From contig NZ_JASKLR010000003.1 in assembly GCF_030124325.1 (NCBI RefSeq), positions 1-64,000 on the forward strand: a stretch of 64,000 nt of DNA, written 5' to 3'. The notes beneath the pieces were generated by a model. The model saw only the letters and a program-made list of their open reading frames with translations, had not been told where the DNA came from and ran no database searches. Positions within the stretch are counted from its first letter, which is position 1, and every line of letters starts with the position of its first letter. Source of the stretch: Sinorhizobium sp. 8-89 (GTDB lineage Bacteria > Pseudomonadota > Alphaproteobacteria > Rhizobiales > Rhizobiaceae). Below, in pieces: positions 33,681 through 42,556 of the stretch. A program made the position numbers and the translations under genes.

Positions 33681-34571
33681 GTGACCCAACCCGCCGGTTC
33701 CGTTTCTTCCCGCGACTCGATTGCGATGACAGCGCTGCTGCTCGGTGGTGTCGCCATCGGCGGCTCGCCGATCTTCGTTCGGCTCTCCGAAGTCGGGCCA
33801 ATGGCGACGGCCTTCTGGCGCGTGGCGCTCGCGCTGCTCCCGCTCGTCGCCTGGTCATGGTTGCGCAACGGATCGGCGAGCGACAGGCGGCCGGAGCAAC
33901 TTTCCGATTACGCCACGCTCATCCTGCCGGGCGTCCTGCTTGCGATCGATCTCGCCGCCTGGCATCTCGCCCTGACCATGACGTCCGTTGCGAACGCGAC
34001 GCTGCTTGCGAACCTTGCGCCGGTCTTCGTGACGCTCGCAAGCTGGGCGCTGTTTCGCTCGCCGGTCAGCGCCGTCTTCGTCGCGGGGCTTGCCACGGCC
34101 GTTGCCGGCGTGGTGATCTTGAAGGGCGGGCCTGCCGCGCTCGCTGGCGGCGATGTCCTCGGCGACAGCATCGCTGTCGTCGCCGCGATGTTCTATGCTG
34201 GTTATATCCTTGCGATCGGCAGGTTGCGGAGCCGGTTCAGCACCAACCGGATCATGATCTGGAGCACCGCCTCGGCTGCCGTCTGTATGCTGCCGATGAC
34301 GCTTGCGTTTGAACCTGCGCTGTTTCCGGCAAGCGCCTTCGGATGGGCGATGCTGTTCGGTCTCGCCTTTGTCAGCCATGCGGGCGGACAGGTGGCGATC
34401 ACCTATGCGCTCGCCTACCTGCCGGCAGCTTTCTCCTCGCTGACGCTGCTCTTGCAACCTGTGGTGGCGGCGATCCTCGCCTGGATGCTGCTCAGCGAAC
34501 CGGTGGGCCTCGCGCAGGCGATCGGCGGCGCGATCGTGCTCGTGGGGATCTTGATCGCCCGCCGCGGATAA
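33681..34571 (+). CDS. DMT-superfamily (EamA) membrane transporter
   Basis: A 296-residue protein with ten predicted membrane helices in two EamA repeats (about 15-145 and 155-290). It contains GGSPIFVRLSEVGPMATAFWR in the first repeat and QPVVAAILAWMLLSEP in the second, both typical of EamA exporters. The start is a GTG at 33681; a later ATG (33726) would remove 15 residues. Such proteins usually export amino acids or metabolites. It is convergent with the aminotransferase gene, which ends 14 bases away. Confidence 0.88.
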   Translation: MTQPAGSVSSRDSIAMTALLLGGVAIGGSPIFVRLSEVGPMATAFWRVALALLPLVAWSWLRNGSASDRRPEQLSDYATLILPGVLLAIDLAAWHLALTMTSVANATLLANLAPVFVTLASWALFRSPVSAVFVAGLATAVAGVVILKGGPAALAGGDVLGDSIAVVAAMFYAGYILAIGRLRSRFSTNRIMIWSTASAAVCMLPMTLAFEPALFPASAFGWAMLFGLAFVSHAGGQVAITYALAYLPAAFSSLTLLLQPVVAAILAWMLLSEPVGLAQAIGGAIVLVGILIARRG

Positions 34572-34585
34572 GCCTCGAAGATCGC

Positions 34586-35764
34586 TCAGATACCGGGCAG
34601 CTCGAAGCCCGCGAGCCGTTCTTCGAGCTTGCGGATCGTCACGACGTCGGCATTGGCGAAGGCGAAGCGCAGGTAGTTTTCCTGGCCTTCGCCGAAATAG
34701 TCGCCAGGCAGGCAGACCACGCCGGCGAGCTTCGCCAGTTTTTCGGCGACGAATTGCGAATCGATGTCGGGGAAGGGGTGGCGGATATAGGCAAAATACG
34801 CCCCGACTGCCTGCAGCTTCCATTTTGCCAGGCGGCTCATGACGCCCTTGAGCGCGTCGGCACGTGCGGCAATTTCGGCGCGATTCGCAAGCCGCCAGTC
34901 CGCGAGTGCTGGAATGGCCTTGGCGACTGCCGCCTGTGCGGCCCGGGGGGCGCAGATCTGCAGGTTGTCCATGACCTTGGTGATCTGTTCCACGAGCGCC
35001 GGACCGGCGGTAATTGCGCCGAGGCGATGGCCGGGAATGCAGAAGGATTTCGAGAAACTGTAGAGGCCGATGAAGCTGTCCTGCCAGCCCTTCGTCTGAA
35101 GCAGGCCGTGCGGCGCAATGTCGGCCGATGGCAGGAAGTCGCGATAGGTCTCGTCGAGGATCAGCCAGGTGCCGTTCTTGCGGCACGCTTCGTGAATGCG
35201 CTGGAGAAGTTCCGGCGGGTAGACGGCGCCGGTGGGATTGTTGGGGGAAACGAGGGCAAGCGCGCGAATGCCCGGCCGAAGCGCCGAGACGATCGCGTCG
35301 ATCTCCGGCAGGAATCCGGCCCCGGCGTCGCAGGGCACCAGCTCGACGTTGATGCCCAGCATCGCCAGCGTCGTTTCCTGATTGAAGTAATAGGGGTTGG
35401 TCATCAGCACCGTGTCGCCCGCGCCGGCGATCGCCATGACGGCACACATAAAAGCCTGGTTGCAGCCGGAGGTGATGTGAATGTTGTCGGCCGTAACCGC
35501 CGCGCCATAGAGGCCCGCAACATGGGCGGCATAGGCCGCGCGCAATTCCGCCTCGCCCTCGATCGCACCGTAGCCGGTAAAGGCGGTCGATGCGGAAGCT
35601 TCGCCGAGCCATTTCAGCATGTCCGGATGTGCAGGATAGCCCGGCACGGCCTGCGAAAGATCGATCAGCGGACCTCTCGCCCCGTCATAGGCCTTCGCCC
35701 AGGCAAGCACGGAGGGAACCGGCGGCGGCGAGAGCTTTTCGACGAGGGGATTGAAATGCGGCAT
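34586..35764 (-). CDS. class I/II PLP-dependent aminotransferase
   Basis: A 392-residue fold-type I aminotransferase. The PLP Lys is in SFSKSFCIPGHRLG near residue 237; the Asn and Asp of the cofactor site are in SPNNPTG and LILDETYRDF, and the C-terminal Arg is in ENYLRFAFANAD. It lies 69 bases downstream of the LysR gene on the same strand. I infer that it works with the divergent ureohydrolase and transporter genes, perhaps on arginine or a derived amino acid, but the specificity cannot be read directly. Confidence 0.9.
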   Translation of the reverse strand: MPHFNPLVEKLSPPPVPSVLAWAKAYDGARGPLIDLSQAVPGYPAHPDMLKWLGEASASTAFTGYGAIEGEAELRAAYAAHVAGLYGAAVTADNIHITSGCNQAFMCAVMAIAGAGDTVLMTNPYYFNQETTLAMLGINVELVPCDAGAGFLPEIDAIVSALRPGIRALALVSPNNPTGAVYPPELLQRIHEACRKNGTWLILDETYRDFLPSADIAPHGLLQTKGWQDSFIGLYSFSKSFCIPGHRLGAITAGPALVEQITKVMDNLQICAPRAAQAAVAKAIPALADWRLANRAEIAARADALKGVMSRLAKWKLQAVGAYFAYIRHPFPDIDSQFVAEKLAKLAGVVCLPGDYFGEGQENYLRFAFANADVVTIRKLEERLAGFELPGI

Positions 35765-35833
35765 TTGAACCTTCCTGTTGCTGTTAGCGGCGGACGAAGT
35801 GCTGACGGAGAGAACTGCACAGGCCCCTTCGCT

Positions 35834-36901
35834 CTATGATTTGGCCTTGCGTTTCGGGGGGCGTTCCGGGCGCCGATTCCGCGTCGGCGACGAGATCGGC
35901 TGAAAGCTATCCGCTTTCGACGTTTGCGCGGCTTCCGGTCTGGACATGCGGCTGCGGATGATCGTACGGGCGGAGACCTGGAGCTCCGGCATAGGATCGC
36001 TTTCGAGCGCTGCGAACAGCCAGTCGATGAAAACGCGGACGATCGGCGCGGCGCGGATTTCGTTGCGGCAGGCGACAAAAAACGCGTCGTTGGCAGGCAC
36101 CGTCAGATCGAAGGGAGCGATCAGCTCGCCGCGCGCGATCAGGCTTCCGGCGGTGATCGTATCGCCGAGCGCCACGCCCTGATTGTGCAGTGCCGCCTCG
36201 GTAGAGAGTCGCGCATCGCTCATGAAATGCTGGCGGCCGCGCTGCAGGTCGATGGCGTCGGCTGCGGCGAGCCACGTGTTCCACTCTCGGCCGTCATCGC
36301 CGTGAAGCATTACGTGGTCGCGCAGATCCCGTACCGAGCGCAGCGGCCGCATGTTGAGGAGGGTCGGGCTTACGACCGGGAAAAGCTCGAGCCGGCTCCA
36401 GAGCTTCGCCCAGCAGTCGTTCCAGTTGCCATCGCCATAGAGCAGGCAGACGTCGACATCGGGGGAATGGAGGTGCGCCGCGTCGTTGGAGGCGATCAGC
36501 GTCAGCCTGACATCGGGGAACTGCTCGGTGAACTGGTGCAGGCGCGGGATCATCCAGAAGGAGAGCAGCGCCGGCACGCAGGTGATCCGAAGCTCGCCGC
36601 TCGTTGCGGGCCGGGTCATGGCCGCGGTCGCGGCGGCGATTTCCGCGAAGGCGTGGGTAACGGCCGGTAGCAGCAGGGCACCCTGTGGCGTCAATCTCAG
36701 CCGCTTGCCGCCGCGCTCGAAGAGAGTGGCGTTGAAGGAAAGTTCGAGCGCGCGGATCTGATGGCTGATCGCACCGTGCGTGACGTTGAGCTCACGTGCC
36801 GCGGCCGAAACGGAACCGCGCCGGGCGGTCGCCTCGAAGGCACGCAGCGGGTTCAGCGGGGGCAGTCGGCTCGACAAGAAAGGCTCCGAAAGGCGGTGCA
36901 A
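35834..36901 (-). CDS. LysR-family transcriptional regulator (GcvA-like) with basic C-terminal tail
   Basis: A 355-residue regulator. The N-terminal helix-turn-helix has LNPLRAFEATARRGSVSAAARELNVTHGAISHQIR, shown here only as position 15-50, followed by the GcvA-like effector domain (about 100-300). The last 45 or so residues are polar and basic (RPERPPKRKAKS at the end) and go beyond the usual family length of about 300. It is divergent from the agmatinase-family gene (195 bases between start codons) and upstream of the aminotransferase gene, so it probably controls both sides. Confidence 0.9.
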   Translation of the reverse strand: MHRLSEPFLSSRLPPLNPLRAFEATARRGSVSAAARELNVTHGAISHQIRALELSFNATLFERGGKRLRLTPQGALLLPAVTHAFAEIAAATAAMTRPATSGELRITCVPALLSFWMIPRLHQFTEQFPDVRLTLIASNDAAHLHSPDVDVCLLYGDGNWNDCWAKLWSRLELFPVVSPTLLNMRPLRSVRDLRDHVMLHGDDGREWNTWLAAADAIDLQRGRQHFMSDARLSTEAALHNQGVALGDTITAGSLIARGELIAPFDLTVPANDAFFVACRNEIRAAPIVRVFIDWLFAALESDPMPELQVSARTIIRSRMSRPEAAQTSKADSFQPISSPTRNRRPERPPKRKAKS

Positions 36902-37096
36902 GAATGTGAATTTTTCTCACACGAAACGCTATAACAATGTCAATTGATTTTCCAGCAAAATTGTTTCCTAATATGTGCCAACAAGGGCAAAAGCCTGGGG
37001 AACGTGACCGCGCCGGCAAAGCCGGCGAAATCGCAGATCGTCATTTGCGGTGCTTCGCGCACATGTCCCCGGCTGAACACACGGAGGTTCGGGCGC

Positions 37097-38158
37097 ATGG
37101 CCTGGGATGAACAGAAGCTCAACGAATTGAAGGTGAAATATGGCGAAAGCCACGGCGGTGAGCTCTTCGATCCGGCGTTTCGCAAGGTCGCCGACAAGAT
37201 CTTCACGAAGAGCGGCACGCGGCTGGCGCCCTATTCCGGCATCCCGACCTTCCTGACCGCGCCCTATATGCCGGTCGATGCCGAAAATCCGGATTTCGGC
37301 AATCTCCAGGTGGCAATCGTCGGCATACCGATGGACCTCGGTGTCACCAACCGTCCGGGCTCCCGTTTCGGACCGCGGGCGCTGCGTGCGATCGAGCGCA
37401 TCGGGCCCTACAACCACGTGCTCGGCTGCGCGCCCGTCCACGATCTCCGGGTCGCCGATATCGGCGACGTTGCCTTCCAAAGCCGCTACCGGCTGGAGCT
37501 CAGTCATGAGGACATCGAAAAGCGCATCAACCAGATTGTCGACGCCGGCGTCGTACCGCTGTCGGTCGGCGGCGACCATTCGATCACGCATCCGATCCTG
37601 AAGGCGGTCGGCAAGAAACGCCCGGTCGGCATGATTCATATCGACGCCCATTGCGACACCGGCGGCGCCTATGACCTCACGAAGTTCCATCACGGCGGCC
37701 CGTTCCGCAACGCGGTTCTCGACGGCGTGCTCGATCCCACTCGCGTCGTGCAGATCGGCATCCGCGGCTCGGCCGAGTATCTCTGGGAATTCTCCTACGA
37801 ATCCGGCATGACCGTGATCCATGCGGAAGAGGTTTCCGGTCTCGGCATTCCGGCGATCATCGAGAAGGCGAAGAGGATCGTCGGCGAGGGTCCGACTTAT
37901 CTCTCCTTCGACATCGACAGCCTCGACCCGAGTTTCGCTCCCGGGACCGGCACGCCGGAAGTCGGCGGCCTGACGACCCGTGAGGTGCTTGAACTCATTC
38001 GCGGTTTCAAGGGCGTCAATCTCGTCGGCGGCGACGTCGTCGAGGTCGCCCCGCAATACGACGCGACGACCAATACGGCGCATGCCGGGGCGCAGGTGCT
38101 CTTCGAAATCCTGAGCCTGATGGTTTTCAGCCCGGCGATCACCGGCAGGGCCGGCTGA
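37097..38158 (+). CDS. speB: agmatinase/arginase-family ureohydrolase
   Basis: A 353-residue binuclear metal ureohydrolase. Metal motifs are GGDHSITHP, IHIDAHCDTGG and SFDIDSLDPSFAPGTGTPE. The first 50 residues (WDEQKLNELKVKYGES and onward) extend beyond classic SpeB. Substrates in this family include agmatine, guanidinobutyrate, guanidinopropionate and guanidine; all release urea (or ammonia from guanidine after urea). The ATG at 37097 has GGAGG 9 bases upstream. It heads a plus-strand unit with a PotF-type transporter and a carbon-nitrogen hydrolase. I did not find a guanidine riboswitch or nickel chaperone genes nearby, so agmatine or guanidinobutyrate is more likely. Confidence 0.88.
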   Translation: MAWDEQKLNELKVKYGESHGGELFDPAFRKVADKIFTKSGTRLAPYSGIPTFLTAPYMPVDAENPDFGNLQVAIVGIPMDLGVTNRPGSRFGPRALRAIERIGPYNHVLGCAPVHDLRVADIGDVAFQSRYRLELSHEDIEKRINQIVDAGVVPLSVGGDHSITHPILKAVGKKRPVGMIHIDAHCDTGGAYDLTKFHHGGPFRNAVLDGVLDPTRVVQIGIRGSAEYLWEFSYESGMTVIHAEEVSGLGIPAIIEKAKRIVGEGPTYLSFDIDSLDPSFAPGTGTPEVGGLTTREVLELIRGFKGVNLVGGDVVEVAPQYDATTNTAHAGAQVLFEILSLMVFSPAITGRAG

Positions 38159-38244
38159 GCCTTTGACGCTCGTTCTGCCGTCGAACTGGAAGCGGCGGCG
38201 GAGCGAGAGCCGGAACAAACAAACTTCCAGGCAGGGGGACCACG

Positions 38245-38598
38245 ATGTCGTCTTGTTTCCGGAACCGGGACAGTTTGCCGGTTGCATCGGGAATGAAGCG
38301 ATCGTCGGCGCCGACGAAGCCGGATGCGGTCGTGTCCGGCATCGCCTTTGACACGCATCGGGAGCAGTGATCGAATGCCAGGCTTCTCAGGATGGCCAAT
38401 GCGGTCGATAATGCGGACGTGGAGTTTTTTGCGGCCGACAGGCTGATTGCGGCCTTGTTCGCGCTTTGCGACGCGCTGATCGAACATGGGACAATTCTCC
38501 AGCGACAAATGCTGGCGGAGCGAGCCGAAAAGATGCAAGGAATCAACTACAACAGGGAACGCGGCGGTAGCCGCCAAAACAAAGGAGACATGCGATGA
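38245..38598 (+). pseudogene. possible small gene interrupted by one in-frame stop
   Basis: An ATG at 38245 with GGGGGA 7 bases upstream opens MSSCFRNRDSLPVASG and stops at a TGA (38368-38370). The same frame continues without another stop for 75 codons, including VDNADVEFFAADRLIAALF, and ends with a TGA that overlaps the binding-protein start codon as ATGA. The shared frame and coupling-type overlap suggest one gene of about 117 codons with a nonsense change. A chance open frame is possible. No function recognised. Confidence 0.35.
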
Positions 38599-39674
38599 AC
38601 ATCAATTCCATCAAGCGCCGCACGCTGCTGGGGGCAGGGCTTGCCGGCGCGTCGATGCTGGCGATGCCGGCCGTCCTGAGAGCGCAGGACAAGTCGCTGA
38701 AGGTCGGCGTCTACGGCGGCTACTTCAAGGATTCGTTCGACAAGAACATCTTCCCCGAATTCACCAAGGCCACGGGCATCGCGATCGAGTCTGTCGCGGA
38801 GCCGACCGGTGAAGCCTGGCTCGTCCAGTTGGAACAGGCCGCTCGCGCCGGCCAGGCTCCGGCGGATGTCTCGATGATGTCGCAGGTCGCAATGCTCAAG
38901 GGGCAGGCGACCGATCTCTGGACACCGATCGACATGGCGAAGATCAAGAACAGCTCCAACCTGCTCGACCGGTTCGTCAACAAATATCCGGACGGCCGTA
39001 TTGCAGGTATCGGTGCGGTTTCCTGGTACATCACTCTCGTCACCAACACCGACGCCTACAAGGAAGCGCCGACATCCTGGTCCGCCTTCTGGGATCCGGC
39101 CAATGCCGACAAGCTCGGGCTGCTCGCGCTTGTCTCGAACTCCTTCCTGCTCGAGGTGACCGCCAAGACCTTCATGGGTGGCACCAATGCGCTCGACAGT
39201 GAAGAGGGCATTCTCAAGGCTTTCGAAAAGCTCGCCGAAGTGAAGCCGAACGTGCGGCTCTGGTATCGTGACGAAGCGCAGTTCGAACAGGCGCTGAAGT
39301 CCGGTGAAATTCCGATGGGCCAGTACTACCACGACGTGACCGGCCTTGCCGCGGCCGATGGCCATCCGGTGCGCTCTACCTTCCCCAAGGAGGGCGGCAT
39401 TCAGGATTCGGGTTGCTGGGCATTGTCGCGCGCCTCGCAGAAGACAGAGGAAGCGCACATCTTCATCGACTATATGTGCCAGCCGTCGATTCAGGCGACG
39501 CTGTCGCGCAAGGTCGGAACTTCGCCGACGGTCAAGCGCGAATCGACAGATCTCACGGACAAGGAGTTTGCAGCCGTGTCATCGGACATCGAACCGATTG
39601 TCCCGCGCTACGATCTCTACCAGACCAAGTCGGATTGGCTGAACCAGAAGTGGACGGAACTGATCGTCGGCTGA
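38595..39674 (+). CDS. polyamine-type ABC transporter substrate-binding protein (PotD/PotF class)
   Basis: A 359-residue periplasmic binding protein. The N-terminus INSIKRRTLLGAGLAGASM is a Tat-like signal ending in an Ala-rich cleavage site near residue 32. The mature protein opens KSLKVGVYGGYFKDSFDK, typical of the extracellular family that binds polyamines, iron or aminoalkylphosphonates. GGAGAC precedes the ATG by 5 bases. A RIME separates it from the transporter ATPase gene. With the ureohydrolase and amidase neighbours, I infer a guanidino or amine ligand. Confidence 0.9.
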   Translation: MNINSIKRRTLLGAGLAGASMLAMPAVLRAQDKSLKVGVYGGYFKDSFDKNIFPEFTKATGIAIESVAEPTGEAWLVQLEQAARAGQAPADVSMMSQVAMLKGQATDLWTPIDMAKIKNSSNLLDRFVNKYPDGRIAGIGAVSWYITLVTNTDAYKEAPTSWSAFWDPANADKLGLLALVSNSFLLEVTAKTFMGGTNALDSEEGILKAFEKLAEVKPNVRLWYRDEAQFEQALKSGEIPMGQYYHDVTGLAAADGHPVRSTFPKEGGIQDSGCWALSRASQKTEEAHIFIDYMCQPSIQATLSRKVGTSPTVKRESTDLTDKEFAAVSSDIEPIVPRYDLYQTKSDWLNQKWTELIVG

Positions 39675-39721
39675 TCGCCAACAGGGCTCCCGCCAGCCGA
39701 GCGCCGGCGGGAGACCGCATT

Positions 39722-39859
39722 GCAGCGCCATTGCGCGTCTGACAAGACACGCGGCGCTGTGGAAACCATCTGCGCATGAGGCGCTACTGCATGGTTCCTT
39801 AAATCGGGAACCGAGTTAAGGAAGCGATACAGCGACCTAGAGACGCACGGCGCTGTGGG
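39722..39859 (+). repeat. RIME-like repeat, copy 4, composite with an extra partial palindrome
   Basis: A partial unit CAGCGCCATTGCGCGTC...GCGGCGCTG (39722-39761) corresponds to the second palindrome alone, followed by a truncated unit from CTACTGCATG (39784) to GGCGCTGTGG (39859). It fills the gap between the binding-protein and ATPase genes of one operon. Confidence 0.8.
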
Positions 39860-39870
39860 ACGGGGAATAC

Positions 39871-40908
39871 ATGTCGGGACTTGCCCTTCAGAACGTCGTC
39901 AAGGAATTCGGATCTTTCACGGCCGTCAACAATGTCGAGCTCACCGTGCCGCACGGCACCTTCGTTTGCATGCTCGGCCCATCGGGCTGCGGCAAGACGA
40001 CGTTGCTGCGCATGATTGCCGGGCTTGATCTCCCGACGGGAGGTGCGATCCATCTCGACGGCGAAGACATCACCCGCGTGCCGACCCACAAGCGCAACCT
40101 CGGCATGGTGTTTCAGTCGCTGGCGCTCTTTCCGCACCTGACCGTCGGCGAAAACATCGCCTATCCCTTGCGCATCCGAAATGCACCGAAGGAGGACCAG
40201 AAGCGGCGGGTCGAGGAACTGCTGTCAATGATCCATCTCTCGGGCTATGCGGACCGGCCAGTTTCCAAGCTTTCCGGCGGCCAGCGTCAGCGTGTCGCGA
40301 TCGCTCGCGCCCTGGCGATCTCGCCGAAGCTTTTCCTGCTCGACGAGCCGCTCTCGGCGCTCGACGCGAAACTGCGCGAGGCGATGCAGGTGGAGCTCCG
40401 GCAACTGCAGCAGAAACTCGGGATCACGACAATCGTCGTCACGCACGACCAGCGCGAAGCGATGACCATGGCCGATACGGTGGTCGTCATGAACGGCGGG
40501 GAAATCCGTCAGGCGGCCTCGCCGATCGAAATCTACCGTCGGCCGGCGGACAGTTTCGTGGCCGATTTCATCGGTCAGACCAACTTGATCGAAGCCGAAG
40601 CGGACTCGGTCGGCCATGTTTCCGTGCTCGGCCAGCCAGTGCCCGGTCTCGCGCTGCTCCCCGGCGCGGCCAAGGCGACGTTGTCGATCCGTCCCGAGGA
40701 CGTGCACCTGACGGCGCCGGGTGCCGGTGCAATTTCCGGCACGGTCACCTTCGTGCGCGATTTGGGCGGGACGATCGAAACCTTTGTGGATGTTGCCGGT
40801 CGCCAGATTGTCGCCGTTTCCACGCCGCGCGAGCGGCCGGACGTCACCGTCGGCCAACAGGTCGGCGTCGCGCTCACTCCGGATGTTTGCGTGGTGCTCA
40901 GGAAATGA
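39871..40908 (+). CDS. polyamine-type ABC transporter ATPase (PotA/PotG class)
   Basis: A 345-residue ATPase with Walker A GPSGCGKTT, signature [14 protein letters not shown], Walker B FLLDEPLSALD, H-loop VVTHDQ and a C-terminal TOBE domain with SIRPEDVHL. GGGGAA lies 4 bases before the ATG. Its stop overlaps the permease start by four bases (ATGA). It powers import with the two permeases that follow. Confidence 0.93.
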   Translation: MSGLALQNVVKEFGSFTAVNNVELTVPHGTFVCMLGPSGCGKTTLLRMIAGLDLPTGGAIHLDGEDITRVPTHKRNLGMVFQSLALFPHLTVGENIAYPLRIRNAPKEDQKRRVEELLSMIHLSGYADRPVSKLSGGQRQRVAIARALAISPKLFLLDEPLSALDAKLREAMQVELRQLQQKLGITTIVVTHDQREAMTMADTVVVMNGGEIRQAASPIEIYRRPADSFVADFIGQTNLIEAEADSVGHVSVLGQPVPGLALLPGAAKATLSIRPEDVHLTAPGAGAISGTVTFVRDLGGTIETFVDVAGRQIVAVSTPRERPDVTVGQQVGVALTPDVCVVLRK

Positions 40909-41759
40909 GACGCGAACCGCCCCAGACCATCGGCGACTACGCGCCGCTTCTTTTCCCCGCGGCGATGCTCACGATCTTCTTCGTCGTGCCCTTCGGCACG
41001 ATGATCGCCGTCAGCTTCTTCCAGCGCCAGCAGGGCGGTTTCTATACGCCGGCCTTCGTTTACGACAATTACGCCCGCTTCCTCTCGGCCTTCTTCGGCG
41101 GCGTGCTCGGCTTCTCGCTCATGATGGCGATCGCGGTCGCCATCTGCTGCATCGTGCTGGCGCTGCCCTTCACCTATATGCTGACGCGGATGGCGCGCAA
41201 CGTGCAGGTCGTCTGGCTTGTCGCGCTGCTCTCGGTGCTATCGCTCTCGGAGGTCATCATCGGTTTTGCCTGGTCGACGCTCTTTTCGCGCACGGCCGGC
41301 ATCACCAATATCCTTGTCGCGCTCGGCCTCATGGGTGAGGCTAAGGCGCTGACGCCGAGTTTCGCGGCAGTGCTGACGGGCATGGTCTATCAGGCCTTCC
41401 CTTATACGGTGCTCGTCCTCTTCCCGGCGCTCGTCCGCCTCGATCCGACCTTGACGGAAGCTGCTCGCACGCTCGGCGCCTCGCCGCTCAAGGCCTTCTT
41501 CACCGTCGTCGTTCCGGCACTCAGGAACACGATCGTCGCGACGCTGATCATGGTCTTCATCTTCGCGCTCGGGTCCTATCTGCTGCCACAGCTTCTCGGA
41601 CGGCCTCAGCACTGGACGCTGTCCGTCCTGATCACCGACCAGGCGATCTACCAGTCGAACATGCCCTTTGCTGCGGCGATGGCGGTGTTCCTCGTGCTGG
41701 TGACGCTCGGCCTGGTCGCCTTGACGGTGATTGCGGGACGGAAGGGAGAAGCGGCATGA
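40905..41759 (+). CDS. polyamine-type ABC transporter permease (PotB/PotH class)
   Basis: A 284-residue permease with six predicted helices and the EAA loop EAARTLGASPLKAFFTVVVP near residue 190. The start ATG at 40905 overlaps the ATPase stop (ATGA) and its own stop overlaps the next permease in the same way, so the four genes from the ATPase to the hydrolase form a translationally coupled chain. Confidence 0.92.
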   Translation: MRREPPQTIGDYAPLLFPAAMLTIFFVVPFGTMIAVSFFQRQQGGFYTPAFVYDNYARFLSAFFGGVLGFSLMMAIAVAICCIVLALPFTYMLTRMARNVQVVWLVALLSVLSLSEVIIGFAWSTLFSRTAGITNILVALGLMGEAKALTPSFAAVLTGMVYQAFPYTVLVLFPALVRLDPTLTEAARTLGASPLKAFFTVVVPALRNTIVATLIMVFIFALGSYLLPQLLGRPQHWTLSVLITDQAIYQSNMPFAAAMAVFLVLVTLGLVALTVIAGRKGEAA

Positions 41760-42556
41760 CGTCCATTTTCCGCAAGTTCTATTTCTTCCTGATCGCGCTC
41801 TTCCTCGCGCTGCCGCTGATTGTGGTTGCCGGCGTTTCGATCAACGAAAAGCAGACGCTCGCCTTCCCGCCGCAAGGCTTCTCGACATCCTGGTATGGCG
41901 AGATCTTCCTGAATCCCGAATGGCGAAACGCGCTGATGGCCTCGATCACGCTTGCCGTGCTTTCGGCGGCGCTTGCCGTCGCCATAGCCCTGCCGCTTGC
42001 CTGGTTCCTGTGGCGGCGCGTGGCGCCTTGGGCGAATATCTTCCAGCTTCTGGGCGTCGCACCCTTCACGCTGCCGCCGGTCATCACGGCGCTCGGGCTT
42101 CTCACCTTCTGGGCGACCGCCGGATTCTACGGCCAGCCATGGACTGCAGTCGTCAGCCACGCGATCTTCTTCGTGACCTTGCCGCTCGTCACCCTGTCGC
42201 TCGGTTTCACGTCGATCGATCGTTCTTTGGTCGAGGCGGCCTCAACCATGGGCGCGGACGAGCGTACGGTTTTCCGTACGGTGGTGCTGCCGCTGATCCT
42301 GCCCTACATCGTTTCAGGCTATGCCTTTGCCTTCGTGCTATCGCTCAACGAATATATCGTCGCCTATATGACCGTCGGCTTCACCATGGAGACGCTGCCG
42401 ATCAAGATCTTCAACGCGCTGCGCTATGGCTACACGCCGACCATGGCGTCGGTGACGATCCTCTTCGTCACGACGGCTGCGGTCATCTTCGGTCTCGTCG
42501 CCCGCTTCGGAGACCTACCGAAGTTGCTCGGCGCCATGTCATCGGATGGTAAATGA
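41756..42556 (+). CDS. polyamine-type ABC transporter permease (PotC/PotI class)
   Basis: A 266-residue permease. The first helix is RKFYFFLIALFLALPLIVVAG, a periplasmic part follows with SINEKQTLAFPPQGFS, and the EAA loop reads EAASTMGADERTVFRTVVLP. ATGA overlaps link it to the genes on both sides. It should pair with the 40905-41759 permease. Confidence 0.92.
   Translation: MTSIFRKFYFFLIALFLALPLIVVAGVSINEKQTLAFPPQGFSTSWYGEIFLNPEWRNALMASITLAVLSAALAVAIALPLAWFLWRRVAPWANIFQLLGVAPFTLPPVITALGLLTFWATAGFYGQPWTAVVSHAIFFVTLPLVTLSLGFTSIDRSLVEAASTMGADERTVFRTVVLPLILPYIVSGYAFAFVLSLNEYIVAYMTVGFTMETLPIKIFNALRYGYTPTMASVTILFVTTAAVIFGLVARFGDLPKLLGAMSSDGK

Noticed and set aside
33855-35612. 585-residue minus-strand frame spanning the DMT transporter and aminotransferase genes
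   Set aside because: It is Arg/Gly-rich, runs antisense to one gene and out of frame in the other, and lacks a ribosome site.
36902-37096. Guanidine or other riboswitch upstream of the ureohydrolase
   Set aside because: I looked for ykkC-type and ACGR-loop hairpin patterns and found only a GCCGGC/GCCGGC hairpin without the conserved motifs.
37097-38158. Guanidine hydrolase (GdmH) call
   Set aside because: No guanidine riboswitch, guanidine exporter or HypA/HypB-like nickel chaperone genes are nearby; the family assignment alone is not enough.
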